Assembly (NCBI GenBank): GCA_021784615.1
Contig: JAJYHU010000221.1
Coordinates: 1 to 9,156 of the forward strand
Reading direction: 5' to 3'
Source: Acidobacteriota bacterium
GTDB lineage: Bacteria; Acidobacteriota; Terriglobia; UBA7540
DNA length: 9,156 bases
Of the stretch, positions 4,633 through 9,156 are shown one piece after another. The first letter of the stretch is position 1. Every line of letters starts with the position of its first letter. A program made the position numbers and the translations under genes. The notes beneath the pieces are model-generated. The model worked only from the letters and a program-made list of their open reading frames with translations. It did not search any database and was not told the DNA's origin.

Positions 4633-7459
4633 GATCTCTCCTCCCGGAATTTCCCGCGACGTTTTCCACTAAAACCATGTCCGCTTCGCCCACCGACAGC
4701 CTGGGACTGAAAGCCTGCTGGACAATGGCTGCCTGGTTGTGCAAGTGCCGGACGGCCGAGCCCTCGGACGGGCTGGAACTTCGCGACCGCCCGATATAGC
4801 GCAAGCTCCAGCGGTTGCGGACCAATTCGCTCAAGAACGGCCGCGCGTATTCCCAGGCGCCCATATTCTCGGGCTCTTCCTGAACCCACACGACTTCCTG
4901 AAGCTTGGGAAAACCTTGCATCACCTGTTTCAGCCTCGCATCGGGAAAGGGATAAAGCTGCTCGACGCGGCAGATGGCGATGCCCGGCGGATCCTCACGC
5001 TGATCGCTGCTGACCAGATCAACATAGACTTTCCCGCTGCAAAGAATCAGGCGGCGAATTTCCTGGCTGCGCGCCTGGGCTTCGGAATCTTCGATCACTT
5101 GCTGCCAGCTTCCCTCGGCAAGTTCCCGGGGCGACGACGCAACCAGGGGATGGCGCAGCAAGCTTTTGGGCGTCAAAACCACCAACGGCAGAGGATCAAT
5201 CTTCAGCAAAGAGGCCTGCCGGCGCAGGAGATGGAAATACTGCGCGGCCGTGGTGCAGTTGGCGATTCGAAGGTTGGTTTCCGCCGCCAACTGAAGAAAG
5301 CGCTCCGGACGCGCGCTTGAGTGGTCAGGTCCCTGGCCTTCATAGCCGTGCGGCAGCAACAACACCAGCGAGGGCGTCAGCGACCACTTGGCCCGCGCTG
5401 AAACCAGGAATTCGTCGATCATCACCTGGGCGCCGTTAACGAAATCACCGTATTGGGCTTCCCAGATCACAAGGCGGCTCGGTTCCTGCAAACTATATCC
5501 AAATTCGAATCCCACGACGGCACTTTCGGTGAGCGGGCTGTTGTGAATTTCAAAAGCCGCCTGGGCTTCCGGGAGCGCTTGCAAGGGCGTAAACTTCTTC
5601 CCGGTCTTGACGTCGTGGAACACAGCGTGGCGCTGGCTGAACGTCCCGCGCTCAACATCCTCGCCGGTCATCCGGATGGCGGTCCCATCTTCCAGAATGG
5701 AAGCGAGCGCCAGTTCTTCGGCCATCGCCCAGTCAATGGTTCTCTCATCAGGATGATCAAGCGCCTTCGCCCGCCTGCCGTGCGCGCGTTCGAGCTTCTT
5801 GTGAAGGTTGAAGCCCTCAGGCAGATGCAACAAACTTTGGTTGAGCGCGCGAAGCCTGTCGAGCCCCACGGCGGTCTTGGCTTGGCGCGCCGCTCCCCGG
5901 GGCGGAGGCTCAGGGGTTGGTTCAAACAGCTCTTCGCTTGGTCTCAGAGACTCGAGAACCTCTTGCAGTTCTGCCGAGCGTTCCGCGGCCAGCGCTTCCG
6001 GCCGGGCTTTGTCAATCGTGCCCCGTTCCACCAGGGTGGCGGCCCAAAGTTCGCGGACGGTCGGATGCTTTGCGATCTTTTCGTACATCAGCGGCTGGGT
6101 AAAGCTAGGCTCATCGCCCTCGTTGTGGCCGAAGCGCCGGTATCCAACCAAATCGATCACGAAGTCTTTCTCGAACCGGGCCCGGTACGCAAAGGCAAGC
6201 CGCGCAACCTCGATGCACGCCTCGGGATCATCCGCGTTGACGTGGACCAGAGGGATCTTAAATCCTCGGGCCACGCCGCTGGCATAAAGCGAACTGCGGT
6301 ATTCTTCTACGGTGGTGGTGTAGCCCAACTGGTTGTCAGCAATGATGTGGAGGGTTCCGCCTGTCTTGTAACCCTCCAGACGGTAAAAATTGAGGGTTTC
6401 GGCAACAACGCCCTGCCCCGTAAATGCGGCATCTCCGTGAATCAGGATGGGGAGAGTCCGGGCGGGATCGAATCGGGGCGCTCCCTTTTTGTCCACGTGG
6501 GTTCCGGCGGCCCTGGCCATTCCTTCCACAACCGGGTCCGCCGCTTCCAGGTGACTCGGATTGGGAGGCAGCGTGACAATCAGATCAACTTCCTGGCCGC
6601 CGGTAATCGCCCGCCGGGCGCCCAGGTGGTATCGGACGTCGCCGGTCCAGCCCATGTCTTCACGGAAATTCCGGGCGCGCACAGGGTCCTTAAACTCCGC
6701 CAGAATTTCCGCGTAAGGCTTCTTCAGCACATGAGCCAGAACGTTCAGGCGCGCGCGATGCGCCATGCCGATCAGGACGTGCCGCACGGTAGCCTCGGCT
6801 GCAACCCCAATCACCTCATCCAGCACGGGGATCAGCATATCCAGGCCTTCAACCGAGAAACGGGTCTTTCCGGGAAACGTACGGTGCAGGAAACGCTCGA
6901 AAACTTCCACTTGCGTCAGGCGCTCCAGCAACTGGGGGGCGTCCAGAGGATCGGCGGGCGCGCGGAAGCGGCCGGACTCAGCGGCCTCATGGAGCCAGCG
7001 CCGCTCTTCCGGGTCGCGCAAGTGCGCGTAGTCGTATCCCGTGGAAGAACAATAAACCTTCCGGAGCGCTTGGATAACCTCAAAAGCGTTGGATTTTCCG
7101 GCCGCGATGGGACCGACAATCAGGCTGGCGGGAAGCCGGCGCAGGTCATCTTCACTTACGCCGTGCGATTCAGGCCGCAGAGAATAATCGCCGCGAGGAT
7201 CGCTTCCGAGAGGGTCAATCCGGGCGTCCATGTGTCCGAATTTCCGGATCGACTCCGCCAGATTAACGGTGCCGACAATCTTGTCGGTTTCCGCCACGGG
7301 GAAAGCCTCCGGAACACCGCGAACTTCAGCAGGCGGCTTCCAGTGCTTAAAGAAAGCACGCGCACCCGCGTCAACCGAGCTCGGATCGCGGAGATATCGC
7401 TCGTACAACTCCAGAACATAACCTAAGTTGACCCCTTGAAAATCCTGCCCCATATCCAT
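4598..7459 (-). CDS. sucA: 2-oxoglutarate dehydrogenase E1 component (thiamine diphosphate dependent)
   Basis: E1 decarboxylates 2-oxoglutarate and passes the succinyl group to the lipoyl arm of E2. It is the committing step of this part of the TCA cycle. The 953 residues (E. coli about 933) align along their length. An N-terminal E2-contact segment (about 10-42, NLGYVLELYERYL) comes first. GMAHRARLNVL (231-241) and PPNPSHLE (298-305) hold the expected active-site histidines H234 and H303. HGDAAFTGQG (341-350) and NQLGYTT (376-382) bind the cofactor and metal. GYRRFGHNEGDEP is at 439-451. The C-terminal half has IWEAQYGDFVNGAQV (665-679), HGYEGQGPDHSSAR (704-717), SPKSLLRHPL-like TPKSLLRHPL (763-772) and WVQEEPENMGAW (858-869). 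Family similarity ends near residue 917, and the last 36 residues are an unusual tail overlapping sucB. Two close ATGs (7459, 7453) are both possible starts; AGGA lies 6 nt before the first. No E3 gene is present. Confidence 0.97.
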   Translation of the reverse strand: MDMGQDFQGVNLGYVLELYERYLRDPSSVDAGARAFFKHWKPPAEVRGVPEAFPVAETDKIVGTVNLAESIRKFGHMDARIDPLGSDPRGDYSLRPESHGVSEDDLRRLPASLIVGPIAAGKSNAFEVIQALRKVYCSSTGYDYAHLRDPEERRWLHEAAESGRFRAPADPLDAPQLLERLTQVEVFERFLHRTFPGKTRFSVEGLDMLIPVLDEVIGVAAEATVRHVLIGMAHRARLNVLAHVLKKPYAEILAEFKDPVRARNFREDMGWTGDVRYHLGARRAITGGQEVDLIVTLPPNPSHLEAADPVVEGMARAAGTHVDKKGAPRFDPARTLPILIHGDAAFTGQGVVAETLNFYRLEGYKTGGTLHIIADNQLGYTTTVEEYRSSLYASGVARGFKIPLVHVNADDPEACIEVARLAFAYRARFEKDFVIDLVGYRRFGHNEGDEPSFTQPLMYEKIAKHPTVRELWAATLVERGTIDKARPEALAAERSAELQEVLESLRPSEELFEPTPEPPPRGAARQAKTAVGLDRLRALNQSLLHLPEGFNLHKKLERAHGRRAKALDHPDERTIDWAMAEELALASILEDGTAIRMTGEDVERGTFSQRHAVFHDVKTGKKFTPLQALPEAQAAFEIHNSPLTESAVVGFEFGYSLQEPSRLVIWEAQYGDFVNGAQVMIDEFLVSARAKWSLTPSLVLLLPHGYEGQGPDHSSARPERFLQLAAETNLRIANCTTAAQYFHLLRRQASLLKIDPLPLVVLTPKSLLRHPLVASSPRELAEGSWQQVIEDSEAQARSQEIRRLILCSGKVYVDLVSSDQREDPPGIAICRVEQLYPFPDARLKQVMQGFPKLQEVVWVQEEPENMGAWEYARPFLSELVRNRWSLRYIGRSRSSSPSEGSAVRHLHNQAAIVQQAFSPRLSVGEADMVLVENVAGNSGRRDRVDQNRRTRVG
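4640..4645 (-). promoter_or_regulatory. Strong ribosome binding site of sucB inside sucA
   Basis: GGGAGG on the minus strand, 7 nt before the GTG start of sucB, decides that non-ATG start. It lies inside the sucA reading frame, so ribosomes finishing sucA pass over it. This is the classic setting for translational coupling, which would help keep E1 and E2 in proportion. Confidence 0.75.
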
Positions 7460-7530
7460 ACCTAATCCTAAAACCTTCGCCTCGTTACCTATAGATTAAC
7501 ATTGCGGGGGGATCGTTGCCCGCCGCAGCC

Positions 7531-7536
7531 ATTATA
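7531..7536 (-). promoter_or_regulatory. Consensus -10 box of the sucA promoter
   Basis: The minus strand reads TATAAT at 7536-7531, a perfect match to the sigma-70 -10 consensus. The inferred start of transcription is near 7524, giving a 5' leader of about 65 nt before the sucA ATG. No spacing from 15 to 19 bp finds a recognisable -35, and there is no TG extension before the -10. Promoters of this shape commonly need an activator. Confidence 0.55.
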
Positions 7537-7554
7537 TCGCCTTGCTGTGTATGA

Positions 7555-7576
7555 AGTTGAGCAGAAACGCTCAATT
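7555..7576. promoter_or_regulatory. Inverted repeat TTGAGC-N6-GCTCAA upstream of sucA, likely activator site
   Basis: TTGAGC (7557-7562) and GCTCAA (7569-7574) are perfectly complementary around six bases, and an outer A-T pair extends the dyad to 7555-7576 with one mismatch. Its centre, 7565.5, is about 41.5 bp upstream of the start inferred from the -10 box. Five-base half-sites around an N6 spacer is the geometry used by the CRP/FNR family, although the half-site TGAGC differs from the E. coli CRP TGTGA. It overlaps where a -35 would lie. Binding is inferred and no regulator gene is in the window. Confidence 0.45.
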
Positions 7577-7683
7577 ACCCCGCCCATTTATCGATTGCTC
7601 GTTTAAATTCCTTGGACTGAGCGTCGTGGATTACCAATTTCTGTGGAATAAATGATCGCTTTCATGCTGAACAATCATAATAT

Positions 7684-7705
7684 GTGATTTTGCGATTAAG
7701 ATCAC
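7684..7705. promoter_or_regulatory. Inverted repeat on the isomerase side of the intergenic region
   Basis: GTGATTTT (7684-7691) pairs with AAGATCAC (7698-7705) around six bases, eight pairs with one G-T wobble. It lies 114 bp upstream of the isomerase ATG. It could be an operator for a sugar-responsive repressor or a hairpin in the leader RNA. CATAAT (7676-7681), a possible -10 without a -35, is just upstream. The evidence is symmetry alone. Confidence 0.3.
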
Positions 7706-7806
7706 CTGCCAGGCCCAAACGCCACAAAAATCGCCCCGGATTATTCGGGAGCAATTTCCAACCGCAGCCGCTTGGACAAGCCGGGGGCTATGATATCCTT
7801 CACGGG

Positions 7807-7812
7807 AAGGAG
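7807..7812 (+). promoter_or_regulatory. Ribosome binding site that sets the isomerase start
   Basis: AAGGAG ends 6 nt before the ATG at 7819. It decides that start over the in-frame GTG at 7684, which would add 45 residues with no family similarity. Confidence 0.8.
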
Positions 7813-7818
7813 AGACCC

Positions 7819-9075
7819 ATGACAAAGAGTGCAACCCCCCAAGACCAGCGCGCGCTTGTGGATCGCCTGATGACCGCATGCGGCGGGAGTTACAGTCCTG
7901 AAACGCGCCGAAAATATTTTATTAGCGGACCGCAGTGGGCTGCGGCCTATCAGGGGCAGGCGCTATTCCACGCTCCCACGCGGCAAGTGGTTTCAGCCAC
8001 GGAGGTAATCCGGCAATTTGCGGAGATCGGCATCGGATACTGGACCACCCACGATACGGATGTGATCCCCACCGAGGCCCTGATGACCGGCAGGCAGGCG
8101 GAAATTGTCGCCGGCATCAAAGAGGCTCTCAAGTCGAACGGCCTCCAGTGCTCGATGGTAACCTGCGAGACCTTTTACCATCCGGTCTGGGCGGCAAGCC
8201 CGGCGGCGGAATCGCCGGAAATCCGAGCTTACGGCGCTACCCGCCTGCGCAATACGGTCAGAATCGGGCACGAGTTGGGCGCCCAGTTCCTGGTGTATTG
8301 GCCGGGAACTCTCGGCTACCTTTTGCAGGGCGTGATTGACGAGACCCAGACCCTCAAGTGGTACGCCGAGGGCATCAATGCGGCTTGCGAAGAGGATCTT
8401 GCCGTGGCCGCGCAGGCCAAGACCCAAACCCTGCGGCATTGTCTTGAGGCGAAGCCCTTTGAGCCGCAGGCGGAAATTATTCTGCCCACATCGGACGCCA
8501 TGTTGAACTTTATTAATTCCGGGCTGCTCAAGCATCCGGACATGGTGGGGCTGAATCCGGAATACCTCCATGAACTGATGTGGGGCGGCGCGCCGCGCGC
8601 GGCGCTGGCTCGGGCGCTAGTGGCCGGCAAACTCTGGCACTTTGATGTGAACGACGGCTACCGGCTGAAGCATGACGTGGATATCGCTGTCGGGCTGGTC
8701 AATCCGCTCGACTGGTTAAACGTGCTGATGCTGCTGCGCTCGCATGGCTATAACGGCCCCTTCAATTTCGACTACAAGCCGCCGCGGACCACCAGCAATT
8801 ACGGCGTGTTCCGCGTCAGCTTCCCTTCCGCTATCGACCGCTTTATCACCCTTTGGGAGATGGCCGGCGAAGCGCTTGAAGATCCCATCATCAAGGAAGC
8901 CACCGAAGCCCTCAAGGCAGGAGCCGGCGTCGCCGCCTCAAATGATGCGCAACAGATCTTCGAGGCCAACAAGGAAATCCTGACGCTCCACGAGTTGATC
9001 GCACACCGTCTGGTGCAGATCCTTCTCGGCCTGCACCGCGGAAGAAAAATCTTTGCCCGCGGCGAGAAAGCCTGA
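7819..9075 (+). CDS. xylA: Xylose isomerase family enzyme (TIM barrel, two-metal)
   Basis: The enzyme would convert D-xylose to D-xylulose, or a related aldose to its ketose, in the cytoplasm. Its 418 residues match the short (actinobacterial-type) xylose isomerases almost spacing for spacing. Using Streptomyces numbering from memory, the equivalents are W16=W40, F26=F50, H54=H78 and D57=D81 (the ring-opening pair), T90=T115, F94=F119, W137=W161 and K183=K212. The metal ligands are E181=E210, E217=E248, H220=H251, D245=D276, D255=D286, D257=D288 and D287=D318. Recognisable blocks are HDTDVIP, LEAKPFEP, LNPEYLHELM, AGKLWHFDVND and FDYKPPR. It has about 24 extra residues at the N-terminus. Two oddities: the loop after W161 is PGTLG where the family has GGREG, and both classical signature patterns have one mismatch. 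It stands alone, divergent from sucA, with no xylulokinase or transporter beside it, so the true substrate could be another sugar. Confidence 0.86.
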   Translation: MTKSATPQDQRALVDRLMTACGGSYSPETRRKYFISGPQWAAAYQGQALFHAPTRQVVSATEVIRQFAEIGIGYWTTHDTDVIPTEALMTGRQAEIVAGIKEALKSNGLQCSMVTCETFYHPVWAASPAAESPEIRAYGATRLRNTVRIGHELGAQFLVYWPGTLGYLLQGVIDETQTLKWYAEGINAACEEDLAVAAQAKTQTLRHCLEAKPFEPQAEIILPTSDAMLNFINSGLLKHPDMVGLNPEYLHELMWGGAPRAALARALVAGKLWHFDVNDGYRLKHDVDIAVGLVNPLDWLNVLMLLRSHGYNGPFNFDYKPPRTTSNYGVFRVSFPSAIDRFITLWEMAGEALEDPIIKEATEALKAGAGVAASNDAQQIFEANKEILTLHELIAHRLVQILLGLHRGRKIFARGEKA

Positions 9076-9079
9076 AGGG

Positions 9080-9118
9080 AGGCCGCGGAAACTGCGCCTT
9101 TCAAAGCCCGCGGCCTTT
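9080..9118 (+). terminator. Possible rho-independent terminator after the isomerase gene
   Basis: AGGCCGCGG (9080-9088) pairs perfectly with CCGCGGCCT (9108-9116), a 9-bp GC-rich stem starting 5 bp after the stop codon at 9073-9075. The loop of 19 bases is long, and only three T residues (9116-9118) follow the stem. It is a credible but weak intrinsic terminator. Confidence 0.45.
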
Positions 9119-9156
9119 GCCTGGAAATTTATGGAAAATCTCGCGCCCGGCGTCTC

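Larger units (their letters stand above)
7460..7818. other. Divergent intergenic region between sucA and the xylose isomerase gene
   Basis: This 359-bp gap has no credible gene. A frame in phase with the isomerase extends back to a GTG at 7684, but it lacks a ribosome binding site and its sequence is unlike the enzyme family. The region holds the sucA -10 box and an inverted repeat near it, a second inverted repeat at 7684-7705, and the isomerase ribosome binding site. It is visibly richer in A and T than the flanking genes, as expected of a shared promoter region. I see no clear sigma-70 promoter for the isomerase: TTGGAC (7772-7777) and TATGAT (7789-7794) are only 11 bp apart, and CATAAT (7676-7681) has no partner. 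Confidence 0.7.

Noticed and set aside
7093..7116. A Walker A-like match, GPIAAGKS, at SucA residues 116-123.
   Set aside because: It fits the loose GxxxxGK[ST] pattern, but SucA is not a P-loop enzyme and related proteins have a similar GPIA segment here without the full motif as far as I recall. It is most likely chance.
5453..7426. A 657-codon open frame on the plus strand, antisense to sucA.
   Set aside because: It is wholly inside a certain gene, has no ribosome binding site or recognisable domain, and its residues are what the complement of GC-rich codons yields. Long antisense frames are common in such genes.
7772..7799. TTGGAC followed by TATGAT or TATCCT as an isomerase promoter.
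   Set aside because: TTGGAC to TATGAT is only 11 bp. The 16-bp alternative with TATCCT would start transcription inside the ribosome binding site.
9131..9156. An ATG at 9131 opening MENLAPGV to the right edge, as the start of a further gene.
   Set aside because: Only eight codons are visible and the upstream TGGAAATTT is a poor ribosome binding site. It cannot be told from chance without more sequence.
9101..9156. A minus-strand frame entering from the right edge and ending at a TGA at 9103-9101, as the tail of a convergent gene.
   Set aside because: The stretch is short, two other minus-strand frames are equally open nearby, and it would end inside the hairpin assigned as terminator. There is no similarity to support it.

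Overview
This window looks like chromosomal DNA from a GC-rich Gram-negative bacterium. It encodes an outer-membrane TonB-dependent receptor, so the cell has two membranes. The receptor carries an N-terminal carboxypeptidase-regulatory-like domain, and the 2-oxoglutarate dehydrogenase E1 has an N-terminus of a style I associate with Acidobacteriota. I therefore favour Acidobacteriota, but that is an inference from protein style and not a search result.

Layout from left to right. Positions 1-37 hold the first 12 codons of a minus-strand gene that runs off the left edge, with its own ribosome binding site and a plausible sigma-70 promoter at 129-157. The non-coding stretch up to 308 carries two separate pairs of 11-bp direct repeats and an AT-rich palindrome. 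Four complete minus-strand genes follow. In transcription order they are sucA (7459 to 4598, E1 of 2-oxoglutarate dehydrogenase), sucB (4632 to 3325, the E2 succinyltransferase), a small DUF202 membrane protein (3255 to 2878) and a TonB-dependent receptor (2657 to 309). sucA and sucB overlap by 35 bp and are clearly co-transcribed. DUF202 follows after 69 bp and may belong to the same unit. The receptor lies behind a 220-bp gap and may have its own promoter.

A 359-bp intergenic region (7460-7818) separates sucA from a divergent plus-strand gene at 7819-9075. That gene encodes a 418-residue xylose-isomerase-family enzyme with all catalytic and metal-binding residues in place. A GC-rich hairpin (9080-9116) follows it. 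The intergenic region holds a perfect TATAAT -10 box for sucA without a recognisable -35. It also holds an inverted repeat whose centre falls about 41.5 bp upstream of the inferred sucA start site, and a second inverted repeat on the xylA side.

Functionally, SucA and SucB are two of the three components of the TCA-cycle 2-oxoglutarate dehydrogenase complex. The E3 component (lipoamide dehydrogenase) is not in the window. The isomerase would feed pentose into central metabolism, but no xylulokinase, transporter or regulator is visible nearby. I see no mobile element, CRISPR array, RNA gene or defence system. The window is mostly housekeeping, and the points worth a second look are the regulatory dyads, the divergent isomerase signatures and the sucA/sucB junction.
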